Positions 1 through 10,096 of a stretch of DNA of 64,000 nucleotides are shown one piece after another. This DNA comes from Diphasiastrum complanatum (taxonomy: Eukaryota; Streptophyta; Lycopodiopsida; Lycopodiales; Lycopodiaceae). The stretch lies in contig CM055108.1 in assembly GCA_029204225.1 (NCBI GenBank), forward strand, positions 23,656,749 to 23,720,748, given 5' to 3'. The position numbers and the translations under genes are program-made. Under the pieces are notes generated by a model. That model had not been told where the DNA came from, made no database searches, and was given only the letters and a program-made list of their open reading frames with translations. Each line of letters opens with the position of its first letter. Position 1 is the stretch's first letter.

Positions 1-260
1 GCAAGTGGAAATTGGGCAAAAGAAAGAGAATGGCCGAGCAGGAGGAGACGCTCAGAGGAGAAACCGGGCGAGAGAGAGAGGGGGAGAGAGAGAGAGAGAG
101 AGAGAATTATCAACAGGTTGCAACAGATAGGGAGTCGCGTGCGTTGGCGCTTATTGGCACGCAGACGGGGTTAACTAGCGTGCCAGTGGCACCGTGAGGA
201 TCTTGGGGCTATGAAGGCGGGATCCAAGCGGGCAGAGGCTTGCGCTGCTTTTTTTTCTGA
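1..260. other. CpG-rich block with AG tract
   Basis: This stretch is clearly richer in G, C and CpG than the AT-rich DNA that follows. It has an (AG)n tract at about 71-104 and an ATG in a good context at position 30 (gagaATGGCC). It could be the 5' end of a transcription unit or of a LINE, because other LINE copies here start in GA/CT-rich DNA. The open frame after the ATG soon becomes a translated microsatellite, so no protein is claimed. Confidence 0.25.
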
Positions 261-2400
261 AGGGCGCGCTGGTGTTTTTTGGAAGGGTGTTCAGCTTTAT
301 GTTGGTTTCTTTTTGGTAGCAGGCCAAGTTAGGGCTGTATCAGGATTAGGTTAGGGTATTCTGTGTACTGTTTGGGACCAAAAGAGAGCATAGTGAAATT
401 TGAGAGAGAGAAAAGGCCAGATGACTCTAGTGCTCAGAATGTGAGCTTCACGCGTTATTTTGTGTGTGCAGTGGTTTAATCCAGAGCTGCACAGTAATGA
501 TGCAGGGCAACATATGGCGCATAGCCTCGGGTGTTGTCTCATATCTCAGGTTCTAGTACCTTCCTTTCTTATTTTTGCCCTTTTTCCCCACTGTCAATTG
601 GGCATCGTCTATGTTTTTGTTTTTTCTGAGATTAATATCTTCTAGCTCACACGTCTTTGTGAAATCTCACACTAGTGCCAGATAGCCATTGCGTAATGGC
701 CTTGACTCTCATTTTTTTGCTCTAACGAAGCGGACCTTCAGCATTTACATTTTCATTCATGATTAATACACAGATGATGAGGTTGTGTTCAGATTCGCTA
801 GGAAGGTCATTTATTCTCTTGCAATTATATTCTGATGGCATTCAGTCCAGGATGTTTTTCTTTGCGAATTTGGTTACTTTAGATTTTTTCTTTTGCATTT
901 TTGGTACAGGGGAATGGTCTTTCTAGGGACTGTTATTGGTGTTAAGGATAGTTTGAAAAGTTATCGTTCGTTTTGTGGTTCATAATAGTTTCTCAAAACT
1001 TATCAAATCATCCTTAACTCTGAAAAAGGTTATTTGATAGACCATTTCCTTGCATAAAAATGTTTCCTTACTCTTACCCAAAACTAGTGTAAGATGTAGT
1101 GCTTAAAATTTTTCTTACGCAACATATTAGATAAATTGATGGAACTGCTCACACATAGTACCAAGTGGTAAAAAGTCGGCCGTAAACTTCTAACAAGCAC
1201 ATGTACTTCTTATATTGGACTTTGCTAAGTACGAATGGATCTCATTCAAGTTCAAAAAATTTGAGGAAAACTTTTACATGTATGAGAAAACACTAAAATT
1301 AGTGGATTAACTCCACCACGACCTTGGCTATAGATCATGTATACAAGGTCATAGATAACGATGAGCATGTTTATGCATGTGCAAATAGGATTGCATATGA
1401 TACATTGTCTATATTCTTCAAGAACTTCACTTAAATGTTAGGTATATCCTTGAAATTGACATTCACCTGAAACTTTTGCTAACCACTTCAGCACATAATC
1501 TTGCCTTTGCAAAGGCAAGGCCAAAAAATATAGGAATAGGGTTCTAGTGGAAAAGTCACTAGTATTAAACCTTCAAAGTGAATTTTTGATTACTCCAATT
1601 TGAGATTTTAGAACAATGTCACTATTCAGGCTTTGAACAAAATTTTTGACTTGGGTAGAAAATGCTAGTGGCCACCAACTTTAGAATTTCCCTAGGTATC
1701 CCTAACCTTAAAATTGACTATAAATATGTTATATCAATTGGGTAGTGAGGATGAATTGTTTTCAATCCATGAACTAGTCTTGGAGTTTTGACATTTTTAG
1801 TTCAAGCAAGGCAATGTTTTCACCCAATTTGGAAACAAGCTTTTCTTGTTGTACGTAGAGGCATAGCGGAGGTGGGTTTGACTTCTGTTCATGTGCATAT
1901 ATCATTGGAAACAAAGGAGGACTTGGAAAGTGCATATCTACTTCTTAGCAAAACAACTTGCTGGAAAAAATAGGCTTCATAAGACATAAATAGGGCCTTG
2001 TATTCCGCCAACTGTTCTCAATGAGGTTCCAAATGTTATATGAATATAGTCTTCTTAATCAAACTTTAACCTCGATAAGCAGTGTAATTGAAGAAGAATA
2101 AGGCTTGATTGCAACCTTTTTGCACATCTATATAATTGGTTAGAAACCCAAACTCAAGTGTCCATTATGTAAATTGGGGCACTCCTTTACATAAATGGTT
2201 GTGAACCTTGGCTATTAAGGCCTTATAAAGAGCCAATGATGGTGATTTATCCAAGCGTAGCACCTTCCCATTATAGTAGGCTTCACTTCCTTTGTTTATT
2301 CCTTAGAAGCCCGTTCCTGCCCTTTTGGGTCGAAACGTTCCGTTCCGTATGTTCCGGAACGTACTGGGTCGGAACGAGTTAATTTAATTATAAAAAATTT
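261..2400. other. No recognisable gene
   Basis: AT-rich DNA without a convincing reading frame. Short open frames (for example around 1788-1973) show no family motif on either strand. A GTTCCGGAAC-rich palindromic island lies at about 2325-2377 and is listed separately. Confidence 0.5.
2325..2377. repeat. Palindromic GTTCCGGAAC island
   Basis: Several overlapping copies of self-complementary words (GAAACGTTCC, GTTCCGTTCC, GTTCCGGAACG, GGAACGAG) sit in an otherwise AT-rich region. Similar islands with GTTTCGAAAC or GGTTCGAACC cores occur elsewhere in the window. Nothing known explains them here. Confidence 0.5.
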
Positions 2401-2577
2401 GATATCTGACCCTGCCGGCCCACGACTTCTGCAAAACTAATATCTATCAAAGATCTGCCAGCAGTCCAAATAGATAATAGATAATATCCGCCATGGACCC
2501 TACAAACTAAAACTATGGCGGATATATGACCCTGCTGGCCCACGACTTTTGCAAAACTAATATCTATCAAAGATCTA
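2401..2577 (+). repeat. Direct repeat, period about 120 bp
   Basis: A block of about 56 bp beginning GATATCTGACCCTGC (from 2401) recurs beginning GATATATGACCCTGC (from 2521) with a few substitutions. Between and after the copies are inverted words ATCCGCCATGG and CTATGGCGGAT. It looks like a local duplication; no coding role is seen. Confidence 0.6.
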
Positions 2578-2783
2578 TCAAACTAAAACTAATATCTATT
2601 TGGTTCCAATCTATGGCGGATCATGAGTGACCTATACTGATAAAGTTGGAGACTAGTTTTGATTAGGTGCGAAAGAACACTATAGTTTTTAGGATTGACT
2701 GTTCAATCTTTTAATCTAGATTCTATGTGAGATAAGAGTGTTGAGTGCATTGTCAGAGATACCTATTTACAAGATGATGTATT

Positions 2784-3250
2784 TGTCAGAATTTGTGATA
2801 CAAATTCTAGATGGAGATACTAGTCCTACTAGCACTCACACAAAACCCAAGCATTAGTCCTACTAGCACTCACACAAAACCCAAGCATAGAGAGAATTCA
2901 GATCATAGGAGAATTGAGCAATTGCTCTAGCTTAATAGAATTGAATGGAATAGTTGTGGTGGAGCGCCAGCCTTCTTATATAGTTTCTCTAATGATTGAT
3001 AAAAGCTAATGAGCCTAAAGTAAATAGCAAAATAGCAAAAGCTATTTACTAATAATACTACCTATATATAGTAAGAGCCAAAAATGAAGTTGTAAGTACT
3101 AAATAGATCCTCATCTATTTGTAGTGCGCCCACCTACATGCATAGGCTTTAAAAAATGAATTTACTATAAATAGAATGGCCCCTGAAAATAGCACGCAGG
3201 CATGGCCAAACTATCATTAAGGGGTGTCAAATAAACATTAATTCCTAACA
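2784..3250 (-). repeat. 3' LTR of copia element A
   Basis: The 467-bp LTR reads TGTTAGGAATTAATG to CTGACA on the minus strand. It matches 4987-5419 apart from point changes and an internal duplication of about 34 bp at 2817-2885 (the TAGTCCTACTAGCACTCAC block occurs twice). A TATA-like CTATATAAG with a GGCGCTCC motif just downstream lies in the middle. Confidence 0.9.
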
Positions 3251-4170
3251 CTCCCCCTTAATGTTTACTTTGTTATCTATTACTCCTAGAAGTTCTCTAA
3301 ACTTCTGAAATTTTTCTTTGCCAAGACCTTTGGTAAAGATATCAGCGACTTGTTCTTCCGTAGGGCAATAGATAAGCTCCACTTCATCACTTTGAATTTT
3401 CTCTCTGATGAAGTGTTGTTGTACTTCAATATGCTTTGTCCTGTTGTGAAAAATTGGATTGTTCGGCAATTTAATACAACTATGATTGTCACATTGAAGT
3501 ACCGTAGGTGAATCTTGTACCATATGTAGATCATGTAGAATCCTTCGCAACCATATTGCTTCACATGTTGCACTCGTAGTAGCTCGATATTCTGCCTCTG
3601 TAGATGATAAAGCAATAGTATGTTGCTTCTTTGAACTCCAAGAGATAGCACCAGAACCAAGACTAAAAACATAACCTGTAGTAGATCTTCGGTCTTCTGC
3701 ATCTCCAGCCCAATTAGCATCCACATATCCCTGTAACTTCAAAACATCCTGTGTACCATAGAGAATACCAAATGTCAAAGTGCCCTGGATATATCTGAGT
3801 ATTCGCTTAGCAGCTTTCCAATGAATCTGCTTAGGCTTAGCCGTAAACTGACTAACCATATCACAACATAAGCAATATCTGGTCTTGTAGTAGTTAAATA
3901 GATTAAGCTTCCAACAAGCTTTCTATATAACGTCTCATCTACATCCTGATCTTCCTCAGCTTTAGTAAGCTTACATCCACTATCATATGGTGTAGAAATA
4001 GGCTTGCACTCTGACATATTGAACTTTTCAGAGCATACTTAGATTGAGAAATGAATAGTCCCTGTGCTACTCTCCATACCTCAATCCCAAGAAAATATTG
4101 TAGTGAACCAAGATCTTTCATATCAAATTCCGATGAAAGATCTTTCTTGATTCCCTGAATCAAACTATGA
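3251..4170 (-). pseudogene. Copia RT end and RNase H (element A)
   Basis: Minus-strand pol remnant in three overlapping frames. First comes the RT end (about 4163-3940: FDMKDLGSLQYFLGIEVW), then KPISTPYDSG to LIYLTTTRPDIAY (about 4017-3850). The longest frame (3859-3245) holds the copia RNase H with WKAAKRILRYIQGT, YVDANWAGD, SSTEAEYRA, the DNHSCIKL region, RTKHIEVQQHFIRE and the terminal VADIFTKGL block. A frameshift near 3850 separates RT from RNase H. RNase H would degrade the RNA strand during reverse transcription. The fragment has no YVDD motif, so it cannot be active. Confidence 0.9.
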
Positions 4171-4986
4171 TTTGATCCTGTAATAATCCCAATATTCTCT
4201 GTCTCGGAGAATATTTCGCATCTTGAACTTCCATATGCTGTAGTTCGTTCTATCTAGCTTGCTAGATTCCGGCAACACAACGTCGTTCAATCTTGCCATT
4301 ATACTGATCCGTAACAAATCTTAGCAATCCTGAATTTAGTTTAACAATCAGATCTGTCCAGAAGCAGCCTTCCCTGGGTATCACCTGCCCCAATTCAGAC
4401 CTGTCCTGGATATCACCTGTCCCAGGTATTGCCTGTCTGAACCTGCACCTGCTCAGTTACCACCTGCACCAGGTACTGCCTTCCTTAGCTGCTGCTGTCC
4501 GGGCCTGCACCAGGTCCACCTATCTCAGATGCTGGCTGCCGGGTCTGCACCAGCTACTGCCGCCCTCAGAAGTGCCTTTCCCAGCTACTGCCGCCCTCAG
4601 AAGTGCCTGCACCAGGTACTGCTGCCCTCAGAAGTGCCTGTTTAGATCTGCATGCACCTGAAAAGCACCTGTTCAGATCTGCATGCACCTGAAAAACACC
4701 TGTTCAGATCTGCCTGCCTCAGAAGTCACCTGTTCAGATACTGCCTCCCTCAGATGTACCTGCTCCAGATGTGACCTGCACTAGAGAACTAGCAAACAAA
4801 CAGAAAAATTCTGATTCAGATCTGTTGACAGCCAGTAAACTTTCCGTCAATCTTCTCCTAGAAGATTCCCGTTGTTTTCCTAACAACGTTGACTCCACAT
4901 GCAGCTTCAGCTCCTCCAATCTGATTGCACACCTGCAAATACAAACTCTCTCTCTCTCTCTCACCAAAGAGCCTGCTCTGATACCA
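4171..4986 (-). other. Copia A gag scrap, leader and PBS
   Basis: From high to low coordinate on the minus strand: the primer site TGGTATCAGAGC against the LTR; a short GA repeat; a conserved block around GAGCTGAAGCTGCATG and TCTTCTAGGAGAAGATTG; then about 450 bp of degenerate CTG-containing words (4320-4790). Near 4200-4320 the gag start is still visible (VLPESSK, YGSSR-like), fused directly to the RT end. No other coding sequence is present. Confidence 0.7.
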
Positions 4987-5419
4987 TGTCAAAATTTGTG
5001 ATACAAATTCTAGATGGAGATACTAGTCCTACTAGCACTCACACAAAACCCAAGCATAGAGAGAATTTAGATCATAGGAGAATTGAGCAATTGCTCTAGC
5101 TTAATAGAATTGAATGGAATAGTTGTGGTGGAGCGCCAGCCTTCTTATATAGTTTCTCTATCGATTGATAAAAGCTAATGAGCCTAAAGTAAATAGCAAA
5201 ATAGCAAAAGCTATTACTAATAATACTACCTATATATAGTAAGAGCCAAAAATGAAGTTGTAAGTACTAAATAGATCCTAATCTATTTGTAGTGCGCCCC
5301 CCCTACATGCATAGGCTTTAAAAAACGAATTTATTATAAATAGAATGGCCCCTAAAAATAGCACGCAGGCATGGCCAAACTATCATTAAGGGGTGTCAAA
5401 TAGACATTAATTCCTAACA
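4987..5419 (-). repeat. 5' LTR of copia element A
   Basis: 433-bp LTR, bounded on one side by the primer site and on the other by the target duplication GTATT. The minus strand carries a TATA-like CTATATAAGAAGG near 5150-5138 followed at once by CTGGCGCTCC, the likely start of the R region. Confidence 0.9.
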
Positions 5420-6365
5420 GTATTTATATACATTTAGTCATGGACTGTGTTCAGAGGATCATTCTAAACTAAGGTTCAGAGCTACTATGATTATTATAGT
5501 TTCAGAATCAAACTGGATTGCATTAATTTTCTATTCTTTATCATCGCATCAACTTAACTCTGCACAACATGAGTATTCTAGCAATGCCTATCTACATATT
5601 TGTTTAATCCAACAATCCATTACACAATACCATGGCATCTTTAGGTGACAAAGATATTTTTAAAGCAGTTAGATTTTATAGTTGTGCGGTTCTACACAAA
5701 CCCTATCTTGAAAGGAATTTACTACTACATACCTTTTATCACCAGGTTAATTCATTTTCATGAGTATACCAACAAGGTTGGCTCAATTGGTTAGCTCGAC
5801 ATCCAAAGTTTTTTCGGTCCTTGGTTCGAGCCTCCCCTTGGAAACCAAGAAGCATTTTCATGAGTATAATATAGATTGGCCTTCCCACCTCATCTTCCCT
5901 CTTCAACAACATTGCAAGGTGTGTCCCTTTAGTTTGCTTGATTTGGATTCACAAGCATTGTCTTAGCAATACTAAATGAATCTGGGTTTAAACTTAAAAA
6001 ATATTTCTGTTTAGGGTTATGAGGGGTTTTGGAATGTTGCATTCCGGAACAAGTGTTCAGGAATAACGTTTCGATGCAACTTAGACCCATAAGGACTTGT
6101 ATATTTGAATTGCGCAGAAGCTTATCTAAAAGCTAGAAGTAAAATGAGTATTGTGATCAATAGAAAATGGAACAAGGTAGACCATGAAGTTGAAAGCTTT
6201 TCGATAGAGAAAAGTGGGCACATTGTTTAGGAGTCAGAGTGGCCTTTACATTAAAAAAAGTTTAGCTTGCTTGAAAGATCTATCTACGACAACCAAACAA
6301 GTGTCATGATCGCAAGAGTACTTATTACAGGCCCAAAAGGTACAAGCATGGAGAATATTGGTTAG
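5420..6365. other. No gene apart from a tRNA-like insertion
   Basis: AT-rich sequence. The only recognisable features are the 84-bp tRNA-derived insertion at 5769-5852 and a palindromic island at about 6038-6075 (GCATTCCGGAAC, AACGTTTCGATG). No reading frame shows a known family. Confidence 0.5.
5753..5868 (+). mobile_element. tRNA-derived retroposon with 16-bp TSD
   Basis: The 16-bp word CATTTTCATGAGTATA occurs at 5753-5768 and again at 5853-5868. The 84 bases between them look tRNA-derived: an A-box-like TGGCTCAATTGGTTAG at about 5779-5794, a B box GGTTCGAGCC at 5823-5832, and CAAGG near the start that can pair with CCTTG near the end. This is the structure of a pol III transcript inserted by target-primed reverse transcription, meaning a tRNA retropseudogene or minimal SINE. 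Only a short GAAACCAAGAAG lies downstream of the tRNA part, with no long poly(A). Confidence 0.8.
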
Positions 6366-6369
6366 TTAG

Positions 6370-7010
6370 CCTTTCATACAAGGTTCAAGCCAAGCAATTT
6401 GCAAAGGATTTCTAAAACCCATAATGCCCTCCAACTTGAGAATAATGAGCAATTTATAAGAGGTAAAAGTGTAAATTGAGTAGAGTGCCTCGTAGTCCTG
6501 ATGTTGCAGGTAAATAAGGGAATGGATCTGATTTTGTATAGCAAAAGTTGGTTTAATGATAAAGTTCACAAGTGTAAGCTTCAGATTATGGTGCCATTTG
6601 GTATGGGCATGAATGATATTAAGGAGTTCTTTTTTGCCAAGTAGAATAACGAGCCTCATAAGTGCATAAACGATGAGACTTATAAACAATGACTTTAGAA
6701 ATTTGATGAAGAAGAGCACCGACACTTGTGGCATTGGCATCCATTTTGACAAGAAGTTTTTGATCAAAGTTTGGCAAAGCAAAGACATGTTCAACATGGT
6801 TAAAAGGTTTTTACATAAAGAGGATTAATAAAAATATCAACTAAAGTGGATTCATGATAGAGGCAAACTGTGGCACATGCTCATTACTTATGTAAATGAG
6901 TAGCAAGACCTAAAAACATGTGTACCTTATGGACATTAGTGGGCATAGGCCAACCTTGGATAGACTGTTATTTGGAAGGATCGAGAGTAACAACACCTAT
7001 GAAAACTATA
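6370..7010 (-). pseudogene. Ty3/gypsy RT thumb and RNase H relic
   Basis: On the minus strand, in two frames, the end of a gypsy RT and the start of RNase H can be read: DPSK, then WPMPTNVHKVHMFLGLATH at about 6990-6910, then LPNFDQKLLVKMDANATSVG and an EARYSTW block at about 6790-6640, then HAHTKWHHNL near 6600. Stops and frameshifts break it. RNase H of this type normally precedes integrase, but here the only nearby integrase lies upstream at 8750-9030. The two pieces must therefore be rearranged or come from different copies. Confidence 0.75.
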
Positions 7011-8310
7011 AAGTCTAGACATTTGACATACAATTTGTGTGACAACAAAGCTGCATTTGGATCGCTTGGCTAAAAGCTGGTTGGTGTTAAGCTGAAATTT
7101 GAAATATAAACTTCAAATGTGAAATGTGTGAAGACATGAGACCAAAATAGACAAGGACACAAACTCCAAGCAAGGGCTATGATTCATAACATTTTGAAAG
7201 GTAGGTGGCTTTGATGACACCAAAAGGTAATACCCGAAATTCAAAAAAGGCCAAAGTTGTGCCAAAAGGTTGTTGTCCAATGTTGACTTATCACCAAGAT
7301 GTATGCAAATATGACGATATATAGCGTAATCACTAATAACTCCCTTGATCCTTACGTTTGATTAACAAATACTCAAGAGCTAGGCATAGGACAAAGACCT
7401 TAATTAACTGCGCATGGACCCCCTGCCATGCTGTTTGATTACTAATGAACATCCAATCCATTGTGAGGCATCTCATACCACCAAAGCCCTCTCAAGATGA
7501 GTCACAAGCTTAAACTCTTAGTAGATAGCAAGAACTCTCAGTAGAGCATCTAGAAAGCAATGATGACAATAAGGAATTGCATTGGGGCACCCTCAAGCCC
7601 TTATAAGGAGGAAACTACCTCCCTACCTCTTTTAGTTAGTCAAAACCCCTGAATAGCATATACAAATGATATTGGCCTGTAATGACTACTTGGAGTATGG
7701 TCCTTGGACCATTAGGTCCCTTAACTTGTGATTAGGGCCTGCTAACTGGGGTTGACTAGGGCCACAACATGCTTCTCGCCTTAAGAACATTATTGAAGTT
7801 AGGGAAGATTCATCTCTAGTCTTTTAACTCTCCCAAGGATCATCATCTTCTAACCGACCTTGCTATGGAATCAAGTGCTCAGAGAATTTGGTTTCTCAAT
7901 TGTTTATTCTATTATCCAGTACTTTTTTGGTTCTAAGGTACTTTGGTTGAAATGTCTTCTTCAAAGCCCAACTCATTGTTAGAAACAAGTGTTAGCAGTT
8001 GGATCAACAAATTTAGGGAAGGTAGGATGAGGTTATTCTTCATCAAGGAAAACGATATGCTTTAAGTGTCTTGATGACTCTTGTGTAAATAATTAAAATC
8101 ATCATTAGCAACGCAACTTTGTAACATTAAGTGATTGGTCAAATTGGGATAAGAAACAATAAGCAACTGAAACTACGAAAGCATATTGCACCTAAACTCT
8201 AGTTAATTACCTAAAGATTGGACATCTATTGCAGTGGGGGCTATAAATTGGCCTCCCATGCAAGATTTGTAGAAGTTGTTGTAGGCCACCTTTGTCAAAA
8301 GAAGTCCTGA
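7011..8310. other. No recognisable gene
   Basis: No family motif seen in six frames. It lies between two minus-strand gypsy pieces and may be further decayed element DNA, but nothing in it shows this directly. Confidence 0.4.
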
Positions 8311-9030
8311 TTTAGGTCCTTATGAAAATTAGCAATGATTTGCTCATTGCCAAGTGACTAAATAGGTTCAAGTGGTGACACTAATGAATCTGGTAGTAAA
8401 AAACAATCATTGGGGTTCACCTCGATGGACTCAGCCTGTGGACTACGTAGATGAATGGCCTTGGCGTTGCTTTAATCTTCAACTTAAGTACATAAAATAC
8501 AAGGTGCACTTGAATTCCTCTTGGAAGATCCAATTTGTAAGCTAAAGATCCGATTCTCTTTACTATCTTCTAGGACCACAATACATTGTAGATAGCTTGT
8601 AGTGCACTGTGCCACTAGTCTTTTGGTATCCTCATATGGACTTAATTACCCACTCATATTCATGTAATGTCTTGCTCGATTCCGAGCATTTTGAACATTC
8701 TCACATGGTAACGGTAACATTTCTAGCATTTTATTCAAGAAATTGGCTACCTTTTGAAATTTGATCCCCCTGGTCTAAACCATAATACAAGATCTAGGTT
8801 GAAACCCATACATAATTATAAAAGGATTGAAGCCTGTGGCCGAATGCTTATTATTGTTATTAGAAAACTCAATTATGGTAGATACTTCTCCCATTCAAGA
8901 CACATATGCACAAAATATCTCCTCCATAGTTTGATTTGTCCTTTTCGTCTATCCGTTAGGTTTTGGACAATCAGAAGAACTCATAACAAGAAAGATTTCC
9001 AATTTTTGAAATATTGTCGACCAAATTAAA
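8311..9030 (-). pseudogene. Ty3/gypsy integrase C-terminal relic
   Basis: On the minus strand at about 9010-8750 a gypsy integrase end reads SDCPKPNG with a stop where QTE would be, then TNQTMEEIFCAYV, then NNNKHSATGFNPF and IMYGFQPRS. The equivalent block of the gypsy copy at 53.2-53.7 kb is SMGFSPFTLMYGFQPRAP. Below 8750 the frame degrades into what may be the region after integrase. Several stops are visible and no LTR was found next to it. Confidence 0.7.
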
Positions 9031-9420
9031 GTTCATGTTGCGCAACTAACCTTGAAAACTCAACAATATTTAGGCTCAATTGGGAGACTTGACAAGTTTT
9101 AGAAAGAGTTTTGAAACAATTAGAGATTGTTGCCACATCCGAAGAACGAAAATTAAAAAGGATTTATGCATACTAGAAACACTAAAGGTTGTATAAGGGA
9201 TTGTTGAAATTAGATATCTTCAAGCATATCTAAATGGAGAACTTTCGGAATCTTCAAGACTTGGATACAGAATTGCATATTGACATTATTAATGAGAATA
9301 CGAGTTTGGTTGATTCCTATTCAATGAATCGTCCATCTCGATTCTCGATCAGTCCACAGAATCAAAACAATTGTCTACAAGTATTTGAGCCAAGTCAAAT
9401 TCTGTGGGGCTAGTGACAAG

Positions 9421-9590
9421 GTCACTCTCACATGATGTCCGCTGGAACATAACAGCCCTGGAAGCCCTCCATACTACCTATGAGGACTTCCAGGTTAAAT
9501 TTTTTGAGGACTCTACTCTTTGCACTGTGACTCCAAGAGAGTTACCCTCATGCCTCAGGACATGCACCTTGTCATGAGGCTGAGGAGTAC
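9421..9590 (+). pseudogene. Histone H3 relic with frameshift
   Basis: In one frame the sequence gives DVRWNITALEALHTTYEDF then FFEDSTLC. After a shift it gives CDSKRVTLMPQDMHLVMRLR. Order and spacing match the histone-fold end of H3 (DLRFQ...ALQEA...LFEDTNLC...KRVTIMPKDIQLARRIRG). Many core residues are changed, including ALEALH for ALQEA and MRLRS for RRIRG. The N-terminal tail is absent or unreadable. It is a decayed copy; whether it came from canonical H3 or CENH3 cannot be told. Confidence 0.7.
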
Positions 9591-9714
9591 ATACGATCAG
9601 GTTTTCAAGAGTGTACTCTCATTCTTACTAGTTACCATTCTCAAGTTCAGCTATAACACAGCTGATATGTTTAAACCCCTAAAACCCATTATCAAAAAAA
9701 AAAAACCTAAAGAA

Positions 9715-9775
9715 GTTTCCGTTTCGAACTTGGACCTCTCGTTTTGAAACGCGTTTCGAAATGACGTACTAAACG
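9715..9775. repeat. Palindromic GTTTCGAAAC island
   Basis: Contains CGTTTCGAAC, CGTTTTGAAACGCGTTTCGA and other overlapping self-complementary words within 60 bp. It follows a poly(A) run at about 9693-9704. It belongs to the same class as the islands at 2.3, 6.0, 25.8, 36.2 and 61.7 kb. Confidence 0.5.
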
Positions 9776-9863
9776 AGACCCTAAAACATTGTCTTAGTGT
9801 CTCTGTTAGCAAGCTGAAATGAAGCAATCTATTCATTTCTACAACGGTTCACTTCACATCTGC

Positions 9864-10096
9864 AGAGTCATGCTATGAGATATAGTCTTAATAGTTTTTT
9901 GATGTCTAATTTACATAGTCGGAATGCATTGAATTTCAGAAAGCGTGAACGAGAGGTGGAAAAAGTTATTGAAGTGCTGAGACCTGGACCACTTGGCATA
10001 GTTGAGCAAAAGTTTTCTGAAGCTGATATAACGACGGCAAGGAATGCTGTTGTGAGAGCTTGTGAAAATTGGCGGAATGCAGCTAGATTAAAATAG
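9864..10096 (+). CDS. Short unidentified protein or terminal exon
   Basis: An open frame ends in TAG at 10094-10096. The convincing part (from about 9940) reads KREREVEKVIEVLRPGPLG, IVEQKFSEADITTARNAVV, RACENWRNAARLK: a charged helix, a turn with PGPLG, and a second helix rich in A, R and N, which looks like real protein. Two starts are possible. An acceptor ATTTCAG at 9939 would make it a terminal exon of about 50 residues. The ATG at 9875 gives a 73-residue protein with a basic N-terminus (MRYSLNSFLMSNLHSRN) that could be an organelle-targeting stretch. Another acceptor, CTGCAG, lies at about 9863. I do not recognise the family. The following 200 bp have the character of a 3' UTR. Confidence 0.5.

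Larger units (their letters stand above)
2784..5419 (-). mobile_element. Ty1/copia element A, internally deleted, intact TSD
   Basis: A minus-strand copia insertion with two LTRs (2784-3250 and 4987-5419), both TG...CA in element orientation. The 5-bp target duplication GTATT flanks it at 2779-2783 and 5420-5424. The primer site TGGTATCAGAGC, complementary to tRNA-iMet, abuts the 5' LTR. A purine-rich CATTAAGGGGGAG tract abuts the 3' LTR. Between them only the leader, a scrap of gag, the end of reverse transcriptase and RNase H remain, so the unit is 2.6 kb instead of about 5 kb. Protease, integrase and most of RT are missing. The matching TSD shows both ends belong to one insertion, so the loss was internal. 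Confidence 0.9.

Noticed and set aside
5769-5852. A functional tRNA gene
   Set aside because: The arms do not form a complete cloverleaf and the flanking 16-bp duplication shows a retroposed copy.
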